A program made the translations under genes and the position numbers. Source: JAKPRU01 sp029568995 (GTDB taxonomy: Bacteria; Hinthialibacterota; Hinthialibacteria; Hinthialibacterales; JAKPRU01). From it: DNA of 64,000 nucleotides. The DNA lies in NCBI GenBank assembly GCA_035430965.1, contig DAOMHQ010000002.1:1-64000 (forward strand), in the 5' to 3' direction. Shown here piece by piece: positions 53,862-63,786 of the stretch. How positions within the stretch are numbered: position 1 is the first letter of the stretch; every line of letters begins with the position of its first letter. The notes beneath the pieces are model-generated. The model was given only the letters and a program-made list of their open reading frames with translations. It ran no database searches and was not told where the DNA came from.

Positions 53862-56807
53862 ATGAAGATGAAAATGCTGTTTGTGTCATTCCTTCCCGCA
53901 TTCGTTGTTCTCTTGTTCCCTCCCAGCGCGCTTTCAGCCGACACGGAACTGCAAGTCAATTACGCACCCTCGATCCCGATGGGAGTGATCGGATCGTTTT
54001 ACACCGACGCCGTGTCAAAACCCTCTTCGATTGAAGAGATCAAGAGTTGGGGAAATTATCTCTACCTTGCTGTTCGCTACATGAACGGCGATCAGAAGCT
54101 GGAAATCTGGGATGTAAGAAATCCCGCGTCGCCGTACCTCAAGCAAGTACTGAATTACGGCAATATCCTCACAACGCCCACCGACCACTGGCTATTCCCC
54201 CATGTAAATGTACTCGACAGTTCGATTCTGATCCGGTCGAATTTCAGCGATAAAGTGTACCACCATAACGAACTGGGTGAACTGGTCGAAGACGGTTGGT
54301 ATGATTTTGCCGAAGCCGTAGCCGAAATGAAGAACAACGAAGAATCGCTTTTTATGAGCGTCGCCGGGAGTTTCGGAACGTTCTTTGGCCGTCTGTTCGA
54401 TCCCTACGAGGTTCTTCCCGAAGAGGAATACGGGTATGCTGTTCTGAATTTCGCCAATCCGAGGCATCCGTTTGTCGCGAACCTGGTTCCTTCGGTCACC
54501 GACCTGTGGTTCTCGGAAGCATTCGCGGGACATTTGAACGGTGCTTTGGGCAACATCCCCGGAAACATCCGGATTGACGCAAACCAGATTACATTTTCAG
54601 GTCGGCAAATACTGGCGAAGAGCCAGTTCGACGTTTTCTGGAAACCGCGCCTGGATAAAATATTTAACACGGAAATTCTGGATCGCACCGTTCGCGATCA
54701 TATCGAGACAATTGTAAAAAGCCAACCGTATGCGAAGCAATTCACCGACGCGATCGATCGCTATTTCCGGAGTCTGCAAGTTGAGGCGGACCGGACCCTG
54801 GAAGGGGCAATCCGACAGGGGTACGGCGAAACGGAACAGCTGAAGAAGATCCTGGACGACTATGATATCGACATCAACGAATCCGTTCGCTCCGCAGTCC
54901 GTAAGATCGTTGCGAAAGAACTCTCCCTGACGCTGGAACAGGAACTTTCCGTGCAACTGTTTTCTCCCCTGTTGGAGAATTGGACCGACAACCTGTTTGC
55001 GATCCCTTCGTTTTCTTCCAAGACGGATATGCTCCAATTCGTCTCGAGTATATTGAACGAGCAACTCGACGCCGGCACCGTGGCGCGGTACGTTCTGGAC
55101 AACTACATCGCACCCTACGTGGATACGCCGGATTGGATGCACTGGACGATGGAGGAATTTGTTGACGAGGTGGTTAAAACCGAAGCGGCACAGGCTGTTT
55201 CGGTTATCATCGGTGCGGCGCATACGACGGCGACAGCCGATGGCTTTTTGGAGATAGTGCTTTCTTTTGTTCCGGAGGCCAAGAAGTTTTACCTTCCGGT
55301 GGGTTTCCCCGAGGATGTGCGGGACGTTCTCGAATATGCGTTTTTTGAGCATGGAGCCAAGCTCAACCGAAAGGGATTGGCGTTCATGGAGATGCTGAAG
55401 TTCTACCAGTACTACAATGGCAACGACGACTACTTGAACTACGAGAACGAATTGTCGCAGGCCATCCGGCAAGTACAGGAACAGCTGGCGGGAACCGTTG
55501 TCGACACGATTGAGCCGTTCCTGGACGCCGTCTCCTTCGCCGGAGACTTGGCATCGCGGATTGATGAATTCAGTAAAACACTCCTGGTTCGAGATCCGAT
55601 TTCACTGGCGATCACGGATTCAATTGTAGCGCACCTCGAATCCTCGGGTGTGGATGTGGATCTCAGCGTGCATGAGGCCTGCCTGAGGTATCGGCTGTAT
55701 TTGAGTCTGGATGATGCTTTTGGGATCAGGGATGAGGACCTTGCGAAGGTCGAGGATTTTCTGGGAATTCTCAGGGAACAGGTTGGGCTGGGGGAAACGC
55801 AGATCAAGACATACTGGGATGAAGGCAAGAACAACCTTGTCTATATCGAAAAAGCGTTGCGAGAGTCGCTGGTGAACGTGTTACAGGAGACTTGGGGCGA
55901 GATCGACCTGGATATCCCCATGGCCGAGGCCCTCTATGAGTTCATCGAGCATCATATCGACTACCGGTGGACATTTGGGCAGAACATGGATGATTTGTTC
56001 CAGGAATTCGTTTACAGCGCTTTGACGGAATATCCCGGGTACATTCATCTGATCGGCGTCTGGGATCGAGCCGTGGGTGGGGATGTCATGGCGCGTTGGC
56101 AGGCCACATTCGAAGCGGCAAAATTCGTCGCTGCCGCCCTCGAACCGACTGGTAGTCTTTCTCTCACATACGAAGGGATTGAACTGGCTCTGCAGGAAAG
56201 CTATGAGCTGGCGCTGGGAGCGGCATCAAAAAGTCTGTTGATGGAGTTTGCGAGTATCATGATGGGGGACATGTATGGTGGATTTTCAAAGTGGGCAACC
56301 GCGACGGGAGAGCTGGGCTACACGTTCGATGCCGGTACATTGAGCTCGCTTGTTCCGGTGCGAACCGCGGCGTTCGCCTGGGAAAACCGGATCGGATTTC
56401 TACCTCGCGAGGATTGGGATTACTTACATCCAAGAAAAATGAGTCTAATTCTCCTTAATCCTCTTGATCCTTCGGGTGAAAAAGTCGAATCGGTTTTGCA
56501 GGGCGGCTGGGGCGATGTGAATTGCGTCCATGCCTGTGAGGGCGTTGTTATGATCGGCGGAACGCTCTATGACGGAATCTGGCCAAAATCCTCTGCGATG
56601 TTCCTGGCCTTGGAGGACAATTATGTGGATGTCCATACCATCGAAGACTATCGTCTGTCCAGCGCGGGGGGAATACTGACTGCGAATCACGGGGCGACTC
56701 TTGTGGTATACGGACCGGGAGGCGTGTTCCTGTTTCCGAATCCGCGAACCCTGAAAGCGGGTACTGCACAGCCAGGAACCGAGGTGAAATCATGGAGGCG
56801 ATACTGA
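53862..56807 (+). CDS. Large secreted helical protein with an LVIVD-like N-terminal region, unknown
   Basis: The 981-residue reading starts at ATG 53862 (TAGGAG 8 bases upstream) with a Sec signal (MKMKMLFVSFLPAFVVLLFPPSALSA). Residues about 55-130 (SWGNYLYLAVRYMNGDQKLEIWDVRNPASPYL) look like an LVIVD/propeller-type repeat. The long middle part is mostly helical and acidic with no recognised family, and the C-terminal 150 residues again have beta repeats (VEDNYVDVHTIEDYRLSSAGG). The divergent stretch 53644-53861 has TTGACA at 53754-53759 but no good -10. Confidence 0.7.
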   Translation: MKMKMLFVSFLPAFVVLLFPPSALSADTELQVNYAPSIPMGVIGSFYTDAVSKPSSIEEIKSWGNYLYLAVRYMNGDQKLEIWDVRNPASPYLKQVLNYGNILTTPTDHWLFPHVNVLDSSILIRSNFSDKVYHHNELGELVEDGWYDFAEAVAEMKNNEESLFMSVAGSFGTFFGRLFDPYEVLPEEEYGYAVLNFANPRHPFVANLVPSVTDLWFSEAFAGHLNGALGNIPGNIRIDANQITFSGRQILAKSQFDVFWKPRLDKIFNTEILDRTVRDHIETIVKSQPYAKQFTDAIDRYFRSLQVEADRTLEGAIRQGYGETEQLKKILDDYDIDINESVRSAVRKIVAKELSLTLEQELSVQLFSPLLENWTDNLFAIPSFSSKTDMLQFVSSILNEQLDAGTVARYVLDNYIAPYVDTPDWMHWTMEEFVDEVVKTEAAQAVSVIIGAAHTTATADGFLEIVLSFVPEAKKFYLPVGFPEDVRDVLEYAFFEHGAKLNRKGLAFMEMLKFYQYYNGNDDYLNYENELSQAIRQVQEQLAGTVVDTIEPFLDAVSFAGDLASRIDEFSKTLLVRDPISLAITDSIVAHLESSGVDVDLSVHEACLRYRLYLSLDDAFGIRDEDLAKVEDFLGILREQVGLGETQIKTYWDEGKNNLVYIEKALRESLVNVLQETWGEIDLDIPMAEALYEFIEHHIDYRWTFGQNMDDLFQEFVYSALTEYPGYIHLIGVWDRAVGGDVMARWQATFEAAKFVAAALEPTGSLSLTYEGIELALQESYELALGAASKSLLMEFASIMMGDMYGGFSKWATATGELGYTFDAGTLSSLVPVRTAAFAWENRIGFLPREDWDYLHPRKMSLILLNPLDPSGEKVESVLQGGWGDVNCVHACEGVVMIGGTLYDGIWPKSSAMFLALEDNYVDVHTIEDYRLSSAGGILTANHGATLVVYGPGGVFLFPNPRTLKAGTAQPGTEVKSWRRY

Positions 56808-56871
56808 AGTCCCGCTGATATATCGAACAGGAACAGGCACATGCGGCAAAAGGTCTTGTATGACGTTACAA

Positions 56872-58623
56872 TCACCGTGTAGGCTCGGATTCGATCTCGT
56901 ACTTCAGATCGTTGAATAATTCACCGGAATCGTCGGTAATGCGCCCATAGAAACCGGTGGTACCGCGCATCTGGCAGATTTGCAGCAGGATGGTGTTTCG
57001 TCCCGGCGAGAGAACGATGTCGATGACGTCATCATCAACGATTGGCCCGCGTTTGCGGTTGACCTCGTATAATTTCTCTCCGTTCACCCAGACCGCAATT
57101 CCATCGTTACTGCCGGTACGCAATTGAGCGGCACGTCTGTCCGGCGATGTAACATAGCACAGCGCGAAATAGCTCATCCATCGGTTCGGATCGAACAGGG
57201 ACATGGGATTGACATAACCGCTATATGGATTGGAACTCCACAGCTTCCACGACATCTGCTTCCCGTCTTTTGTAGCAATGGATGTTGGGATCTCGGTTTG
57301 TGTTGTGTCAATCCACTGTGTACGGAAAGCGGTGTTGCGGTTAGGCGGATCGGCCTGATTCTCAAACGGCCCGAGCAGCAGCCAGTCTGTGATCAGGCCG
57401 AAATTGCCGACGATATCCATGTAGCCGTCTTTTCGGTATTGCTCGGCGGTTTGCACAAGTAACGGATCGGCCATAGGCGCTTTTTCGCGCATCACGGCTT
57501 TGAAATCATCGAGGCGTTCATCCACCGGCAGACGATCGTTGGACCGTGCCTTATAGCGTTCGGCTTCCTCTTCGGTGAATTGCCACCAAACCGCTCCGTG
57601 AGAGTAAATCCAGTTATAGCGCCTGGCGAAGGCATTCGCGAAAGCGTACTGGACTGCGAATGTCTCCGGGGGATAGTTGGAGGATTTGTCCGCGTAAGAG
57701 CCGATATTTTCATCGCCGAATTTCTCACGTTTGCCCGCGTAGGCGATGACATTTCCTTTATCGTCTGTCAATTCCCGGTAGTAACCGAGCGGCCAGCAGC
57801 CGATAGCGATGGAGCCCTTCTGCCGCCAATAATCCCAGAGGTCGGGCGGCAGAATATCTTTCATCTGTCCGTCCACCTGGGAGACATGCGAGAGAAGCCG
57901 CAGCGGATCCGTCTCCTGGTACGTGCCTTCGGTGAGAATGTGTACTCCGCCCGGGGCGTTCCGTTTCTGTGCGGCGCGAATGAATCCGACGGTCAAATCA
58001 ATAGCCAGCGGGCCATAGTACAGCACCCCTTCGGGGAGGGTGAGCAGAACCATCTCCGGGTAGGTCTCGAACATGGGGGCGATCATCTGTTCGCCGCGCT
58101 GCAGGGCTTTGGCGCGAACGGCGGCGGGATCGAATTTCTTGTCCGCATAGCCCTGCCAATCGAGGAAATACATGTCGCTGATGTATTCGATGTCGATGGC
58201 GACTCCGCGCATTCCGGCGAGTCGGGCAAATTCGGCGGCATTGCGGAAATTCGCGTTCAGTTTTTCCCATGCGGCATCGTCGAACCAATCGGGCAGCGGG
58301 GTGTAGAACGCAACCTTGATGAAGTTGTCTTCAATGCCTGCCTCGCGGCACACCTCGGAGCACTTGCGGAGTTTTTGCAGAGTGGCATCCGCCTCGCCCT
58401 GAGTCTGGGGATCTTTATCCACCGCCCAGACATCGCTGTCCCAGTTGTGCATGATCCCATCCAACAGAAATCCACCGAATCCGTTTGCCGCCCATTCCTT
58501 GGCAGAGACTTCCACGTATTCGGGGGTGACCGGAGAGAAGATCAAAGTCTTCGGCTCTCCGCCCGCTCGAAGCGGGAGCAGGCATACAATCGTCGTCATA
58601 AGGAGGCGTGTTGGCTTGTTCAT
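56872..58623 (-). CDS. Secreted TIM-barrel-like enzyme with C-terminal ligand-binding beta domain
   Basis: The 583-residue protein starts at ATG 58623 with a Sec signal (MNKPTRLLMTTIVCLLPLRAGG). An N-terminal barrel-like part has GFLLDGIMHNWDSD, GMRGVAIDIEYISDMYFLDW, LLTLPEGVLYYGPLAIDL and NWIYSHGAVWW; Asp-Ile-Glu and nearby acids are candidate catalytic residues, and a glycoside hydrolase-like role is an inference. The C-terminal domain (SNDGIAVWVNGEKLYEVN, SPGRNTILLQICQM) resembles carbohydrate-binding beta domains. Function not known. Confidence 0.7.
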   Translation of the reverse strand: MNKPTRLLMTTIVCLLPLRAGGEPKTLIFSPVTPEYVEVSAKEWAANGFGGFLLDGIMHNWDSDVWAVDKDPQTQGEADATLQKLRKCSEVCREAGIEDNFIKVAFYTPLPDWFDDAAWEKLNANFRNAAEFARLAGMRGVAIDIEYISDMYFLDWQGYADKKFDPAAVRAKALQRGEQMIAPMFETYPEMVLLTLPEGVLYYGPLAIDLTVGFIRAAQKRNAPGGVHILTEGTYQETDPLRLLSHVSQVDGQMKDILPPDLWDYWRQKGSIAIGCWPLGYYRELTDDKGNVIAYAGKREKFGDENIGSYADKSSNYPPETFAVQYAFANAFARRYNWIYSHGAVWWQFTEEEAERYKARSNDRLPVDERLDDFKAVMREKAPMADPLLVQTAEQYRKDGYMDIVGNFGLITDWLLLGPFENQADPPNRNTAFRTQWIDTTQTEIPTSIATKDGKQMSWKLWSSNPYSGYVNPMSLFDPNRWMSYFALCYVTSPDRRAAQLRTGSNDGIAVWVNGEKLYEVNRKRGPIVDDDVIDIVLSPGRNTILLQICQMRGTTGFYGRITDDSGELFNDLKYEIESEPTR

Positions 58624-58750
58624 GAATCTGTCTCCGAGATTTGCCAGGATTGTGCTGTTATCCTATCATATCCGATAATCCGATCTTGATAATGACAAAG
58701 GGCGGGAATGGCGATATATCAGACGGAAGATTTCCGTTTTGAGCAGCCCG

Positions 58751-61700
58751 ATGCGTAACGCCGCCTCCCGTGTTTCTCTTCTCCTTCCGGTCATACCCGG
58801 CATGCTGCTTATTGCGGTCTTTGGAGTGCATGCATTTGCGCAGGTTCCCACCGTCGCGGCGGGGTATTCCATCGACGCCTTGACTGAGGGGATTGCGATC
58901 TCCGATTTGGCGTTCAACGGAGATGGCGATCTGTTTGCGGCATACGGGAACACAGTCCTCGTATTTCAAGACGATTTTTCATCGAGAGTCCTGTGCCGGG
59001 ATCCTCTTCTATTCGATTCGCGGTCTCCGGTCTTGGTCTCCGATGAAGAACAGGGAAGCATTCTCCGGCTGGATGTCGGGGAATCTGCTTTGCGGGTAAC
59101 GCGGGCGTATTTGGACGGCACTGTCGAGCGTGTGCTGGACGAGCTGACTGTGGATTTCCCGGTTCGAGGGATGGCTGTCGGTCCAACCAGCGCCCCCTGG
59201 AACGGCGATTTCTTCTTCCCGGCGGTCGATCCGGTTTCCTTGTGGGGAGGCGTGTTGCGGATCGAAAGGACTTCGGCTACCTCACAGGTATTTGCAGCAG
59301 GGATTTCGTTCAGCCCCGGTGCTGCCGGATGTACTTTCGGATTTGGCGGCCAACCGTATATGTCCACCGGAGCCACAGTCTACCGAGCGAATACCGATGG
59401 GAGTTTTGATTCATTTTGTGTAATAGTGGCGGATGGACAGGGGATTTCTCCCAAGTTGTCAAAATTGGTTTTCGCCAATTCCGATTTCTTTGGAGAATCT
59501 TTATTTGCAGTCTCCGAAACGGGTTCAGAAAAAGATGCAGAGACAAGGTTGTATCGAATTGACGCCAGCGGAAATGCAGCTCTGGTTGCCGATTTCGGGA
59601 AGCAGCCTTTTCATGGGATGGCATTCTCACCGGGCGGCAAGTTCCCGGCGGGGTTGTATATTGCTGTCGGAGAGACGATTGGTCTTGTCCGGTCGCAGTT
59701 TCCCCCAACCCCCACGCCGTTGCCCGAAAGCACGCCGACTCCTGTTCCTTCTTCACGACTTCGACTGCGTCCCATTCCGGACCTCCGCCTGCTCGTGAAT
59801 ACATCCTATTCATCCGTACTGGATCTGCGCGACTATGTGGCCGGGACGGATACACCCGTGGACCAGCTGTTCTGGGAATGGGAGCGACTGGGCGAAACAC
59901 GGTTCTCCAACGTCGTCAGCTTTCCTGCACAGCTGAAAGCGGGGGAGGAGTACGAACTGAGCATCCGAGTCTCGGATGGTCGGCAGTCCGCAATGGAAAT
60001 CGCGACGGTGAAGACCTCCACATTCATTGTTCGGCCCTACCAGCTCTCTCCCGTGATTCTGCACAATTTGAGTCCTTATCAAAGCCCCTATCTGCTGAAT
60101 GATTTCATTGATCCACAGGAGATCAGGAACTATAGCGCAATCTCCTGGCATTTCGTTCCCGATTCCGGTCCGGGATTTCGAGTTGAGATTGCGGAGGACT
60201 CTTCATTTCAAGTAATCCCGAATGGGACGCCAATCAGCGAACCGGTACGTTTGTCCTTCTTCGCCCAGGCAGAGCTGCTCGAGACTCCAACGGAGACTGA
60301 AACGCCCACGTGGACTGCCACGCCTTCCATCACGCCGACCTGGACTTTCACGGCGACTGCCTCCCGCACTTCGACTTTCACGCCAAGTCCGACGCCGACA
60401 GGGACACCGACTGCCACGTTTGAACCTACACCGCCGCCTTCTCCGACTCCGACCCATACCCCCACACCGATTGCCACCCAAACTCCTTCGGCAACGCCAT
60501 CCGCCACGAAGTCGCCGACCGGCACGCCGACAAGGACGCGGACTCCAACTCTTACTCCCAGCCCATCCGCGACGAATACCCAGGGGCCGACGGCAACGCC
60601 ATCGCCCACTCCCATCCAGGTCCACACGTGTGACCGCGAATTTCAGTTGGCTTTCGCGGGGACATTCCGAACCGGCGATGTTCCGTACGATCTGGAAGCG
60701 GGCGATTTCAATGAGGATGGGATTCCCGACCTCGTGACGGCGGATTTGTATGGGAACAGCCTTTCCCTGTTCCTGGGGCTGGGAACGGGGGCATTTCGAC
60801 CGGCCGGGGCCATCCTGACAGATACCGGTCCGGCGAGTATCGCGGTCGCGGATATGAACCGAGATGGCCATTTGGATCTGGTTGTTGTGCATTCCTACGG
60901 GCAGACTCTCCGCACCTTTCTGGGCGATGGACACGGGCGCTTCTCCCCTCTCATGCCGGTTACCATTCCCCCCACGGCGAATCCCGATATCGAAAGCGGC
61001 GCACCGCGCCTGAATCTGCTGGCGGTGGGAGATGTGACGGGAGACGGGTGGCTGGACGCGGTGGTTCCGTCGCTTGAATTTGATGAAGATCGACTGGTTG
61101 TCTACCGGGGAGGCGAAAGCGGGCCATTGGAGCCAGTCTCGTATGTTGTCCTGCCGGGGGCGTTCGGCGGATTGGAGATGGCCGATTTTGACGGTAATGG
61201 TCTTGCGGATCTGGCTGGCGCAGTCAGTCGTCCCTACCGACTGTTGGCGTACTTGAACCAGGGCGGTCAATTTCAGTCCACGGCTTCTTTCGCCACGGAT
61301 GACCGGGTGGCCGGTTCCTATACCCGAAGCCTTTCCGTGCAGGATATCGACATGGACGGGCATCCGGACCTGGCGGTATCTCTCTTTGATGGAACGCGGC
61401 GTCTCTACTACGGGCGAGGAGATGGGACGTTCGATCAGGCCGTGCTGGGAGGATTTCTGGAAAATGCTCTTACAGAGTCCATCCGTGCGGCGGATCTGGA
61501 TCTGAACGGCGTCTCGGATCTGATCCTGCTGAATCGCGAGATCGGTACGGAGGGAAAGCAGTCCATCGGGATTGTCTGTGGAGGTGCTCCACGGCTATAT
61601 GAGGCAGCAGCGGTGTTTCGTACTGCTCGGCCCGCGTCGCCATTTTCGCGTCTTCCCATGGTGGTAACGGATTTCAATCGGGACGGCAGGCCGGATATTG

Positions 61701-61762
61701 CGGCCTGTGACAGTGCCTCCGACGACATTTTTGTGTTCATCAACCGCTCAGGCGGCGAGTGA
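58751..61762 (+). CDS. Secreted beta-propeller / FG-GAP repeat protein with long Thr/Pro linker
   Basis: The 1003-residue protein starts at ATG 58751 with a Sec signal (MRNAASRVSLLLPVIPGMLLIAVFGVHAFA). The N-terminal part (about 40-300) is a propeller-like region, then a short Pro-rich linker and a beta domain (about 330-500). A Thr/Pro/Ser linker occupies 60280-60620. The C-terminal part has FG-GAP/VCBS repeats: DFNEDGIPDLVTADLYG, DMNRDGHLDLVVVH, DVTGDGWLDAVVPS, DFDGNGLADLAGAV and DINMDGHPDLAV-type units with Ca2+-binding DxDxDG loops, as in integrin-type adhesins. Probably cell-surface or extracellular. Confidence 0.85.
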   Translation: MRNAASRVSLLLPVIPGMLLIAVFGVHAFAQVPTVAAGYSIDALTEGIAISDLAFNGDGDLFAAYGNTVLVFQDDFSSRVLCRDPLLFDSRSPVLVSDEEQGSILRLDVGESALRVTRAYLDGTVERVLDELTVDFPVRGMAVGPTSAPWNGDFFFPAVDPVSLWGGVLRIERTSATSQVFAAGISFSPGAAGCTFGFGGQPYMSTGATVYRANTDGSFDSFCVIVADGQGISPKLSKLVFANSDFFGESLFAVSETGSEKDAETRLYRIDASGNAALVADFGKQPFHGMAFSPGGKFPAGLYIAVGETIGLVRSQFPPTPTPLPESTPTPVPSSRLRLRPIPDLRLLVNTSYSSVLDLRDYVAGTDTPVDQLFWEWERLGETRFSNVVSFPAQLKAGEEYELSIRVSDGRQSAMEIATVKTSTFIVRPYQLSPVILHNLSPYQSPYLLNDFIDPQEIRNYSAISWHFVPDSGPGFRVEIAEDSSFQVIPNGTPISEPVRLSFFAQAELLETPTETETPTWTATPSITPTWTFTATASRTSTFTPSPTPTGTPTATFEPTPPPSPTPTHTPTPIATQTPSATPSATKSPTGTPTRTRTPTLTPSPSATNTQGPTATPSPTPIQVHTCDREFQLAFAGTFRTGDVPYDLEAGDFNEDGIPDLVTADLYGNSLSLFLGLGTGAFRPAGAILTDTGPASIAVADMNRDGHLDLVVVHSYGQTLRTFLGDGHGRFSPLMPVTIPPTANPDIESGAPRLNLLAVGDVTGDGWLDAVVPSLEFDEDRLVVYRGGESGPLEPVSYVVLPGAFGGLEMADFDGNGLADLAGAVSRPYRLLAYLNQGGQFQSTASFATDDRVAGSYTRSLSVQDIDMDGHPDLAVSLFDGTRRLYYGRGDGTFDQAVLGGFLENALTESIRAADLDLNGVSDLILLNREIGTEGKQSIGIVCGGAPRLYEAAAVFRTARPASPFSRLPMVVTDFNRDGRPDIAACDSASDDIFVFINRSGGE

Positions 61763-61766
61763 GAGA

Positions 61767-63518
61767 ATGATGGCAATTGTGTTACGCGGATCTTGTCGGT
61801 TCTTGATTCTGGGAGTCTGCTGGACCCTGATTCCGGCGGATTTCTGCGTTCATGAGGCATATTGTGTTGAACTCAATCGTCCTGCATTCCTGGCCGGTCA
61901 GGACTGGGACACCGCATACGCGGAAGTAGTCTCTTCCGTGAATCCCGAAGGAGCCGATTGGGAGGCGGACTCTCTGGAGGGTAAGGGTCTGCGGATCATC
62001 AAAATCGGGGAGACGCCTTTGGCCGGTGTTTCGGTTGAGAACCGGAGTATCCGACTGGATGTTTATGCCTGGCAAGCCGTTCGTCTGTTCTCCAATTCGA
62101 TTCCGGTCGGGACCGGCCCGATTACGCTTCGGATGAAGATATACAACGAGGGCCAGATTCCGGCACAGGTTGCCGTTGCATTCGTGGGCGCGGATGAAAA
62201 CGGGCAGCCGGATTTCAGGAACCTCGCATCCGGGCAGCTTTTGAGTGATGAAATCCCGACTACAGAGCGGGAGTTCTCCTTTACATACCAATCGACCTCA
62301 CCGGTCGCGTTTTTGATTCTGCAGGCTGTGGGATCGACGAGCGGTGTTTCCGTTGTCCACATCAGGGGCATTCGAGTTCATCGAGGTTGGTGGCCGACAG
62401 ACCTGGCGATTGCTCCAACCCGTTTGGCGTTGTATGAGGACTTTGAGAGCGAAAAGACTCTTCTGCAGCGGAATGACCGTGTAAGCACTGTTTTTGGCGG
62501 ACGGTTCCCGGATACACATACACGAATTCCGAACGGGTCGGGGCAATGCTGGCTGTTGCGGACAAGCAAATCCACGGATGTGATTCAACAATACATCTTT
62601 GCACCAACCGGATTGTCGCCCGTTATCCTTCCGGCCCAATTGGAGGCTCATGTCTGGGTTCGTCGAATGAACAATGAGAACCAGGGAGATTTCTACCTGG
62701 GATTGACGGATGACGATCATACGGTGGTGGTGTCCGTGCCGGTGGCGGATCTGCCGATAAACACATGGCGTCTTGTGCGTACGGGGGGCACGTTTCGGAC
62801 TCGCGGGGCCATGGATCCGACGATCCTGGTCCAGGTTGCAGGCGGCCCGGCCTCCGTGCTGGTGGACGATATCGAGCTGCACGCGCCGCACGACCGGAAT
62901 ATCTACTGGGAAGCAGGCGTCAGGTCCACCGCGACTCCGTCGCCCACATCCACGCCGCAGAACACCCCAACGCCATCGCCCACTCCAAAATTGGCAGCGT
63001 CTCCCACTCCGGAGATCATCCCAATTCCGACACCGGCCGCCAATGGCATTACGATTATCAGTGCATCCGCGACGGAGGATCTGAATGCGATCAGCGATTC
63101 CACATTGGTTGTCAAGATCGACGATCTGCCGGTTGAGAATCCCTACCCGGCTCCGGTCGCACCGGCCCGATCCCAGTTCGATCCGGTCCCCGGCACGGCG
63201 TTCATCAGCAGCACTTCCCGCGCGGGCATTGAGAGAGGGCTTGATAATCCCGATTGGATTCTGTTCCGGGTTCCGTTTATGATGCCCAAGAGTTTTTCAT
63301 CCTCTTTGATGCGGATTCAGACTTCTTTTGATGGGGAGTTGCGTGCGGAGCTGAATGGGGTGTTTCTATGGAGCTGCGGTCGGACACCTTATGAGGATAC
63401 CGCCGCGAATCATTCCCAACTCCGGTTCGGATACAATGAATTGACGTTTGAACTGAATCGGAGAGATGCCCCGGTTCTTGCATTCAGCTTCCGGGTCGTG
63501 ATTACATGGACTCCTTAG
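61767..63518 (+). CDS. Secreted protein with Thr/Pro linker, unknown
   Basis: The 583-residue reading starts at ATG 61767 (another at 61770), four bases after the previous stop, so it is in operon with the FG-GAP gene. It begins with a signal-like stretch (RFLILGVCWTLIPADFC). Beta-rich sequence of a carbohydrate-binding or anchor type is followed by a linker of TPSPTSTPQNTPTPSPTP type at about residues 395-425 and a C-terminal beta domain ending FRVVITWTP. No family recognised. Confidence 0.7.
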   Translation: MMAIVLRGSCRFLILGVCWTLIPADFCVHEAYCVELNRPAFLAGQDWDTAYAEVVSSVNPEGADWEADSLEGKGLRIIKIGETPLAGVSVENRSIRLDVYAWQAVRLFSNSIPVGTGPITLRMKIYNEGQIPAQVAVAFVGADENGQPDFRNLASGQLLSDEIPTTEREFSFTYQSTSPVAFLILQAVGSTSGVSVVHIRGIRVHRGWWPTDLAIAPTRLALYEDFESEKTLLQRNDRVSTVFGGRFPDTHTRIPNGSGQCWLLRTSKSTDVIQQYIFAPTGLSPVILPAQLEAHVWVRRMNNENQGDFYLGLTDDDHTVVVSVPVADLPINTWRLVRTGGTFRTRGAMDPTILVQVAGGPASVLVDDIELHAPHDRNIYWEAGVRSTATPSPTSTPQNTPTPSPTPKLAASPTPEIIPIPTPAANGITIISASATEDLNAISDSTLVVKIDDLPVENPYPAPVAPARSQFDPVPGTAFISSTSRAGIERGLDNPDWILFRVPFMMPKSFSSSLMRIQTSFDGELRAELNGVFLWSCGRTPYEDTAANHSQLRFGYNELTFELNRRDAPVLAFSFRVVITWTP

Positions 63519-63573
63519 CTGGAGAAGCCGGTCGAGAGGCGCTCTTGGTGTGCAAAGGAAAAGTCCTTTATGA

Positions 63574-63665
63574 CTGTCATTCTGCGTGAATGCTTGAGAT
63601 TTCTCCCTTCGGTCGAAATGACAAGAGGAGTGTCATTCCGAACGAATGTGAGGAATCTCAACGGA
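63574..63665. repeat. MITE-like palindromic element, rearranged copy 2
   Basis: GAGATTTCTCCCTTCGGTCG...ATGACA (63596-63623) is the exact reverse complement of the left arm at 17319, and TGTCATTCCGAACGAATGTG...ATCTC (63631-63659) is that of the right arm. A diverged third arm, CTGTCATTCTGCGTGAATGC, begins at 63574. The arms are turned inside out compared with copy 1. Confidence 0.75.
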
Positions 63666-63786
63666 CCATGAGATCCCGGAGCCGTCTCTTGCGATAGCAT
63701 GTGGGGCAAGAATATTTTGTTGAGGGATTTCATTTGTAGAACACCGGGCATTGGGATCATAATACGTTGGAGAAAGACTGACGAAC

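Noticed and set aside
60203..61363. Arg-rich minus-strand reading over the Thr/Pro linker and FG-GAP repeats
   Set aside because: Antisense of repetitive ACG/CCG codons gives Arg/Gly-rich sequence; no real family features.
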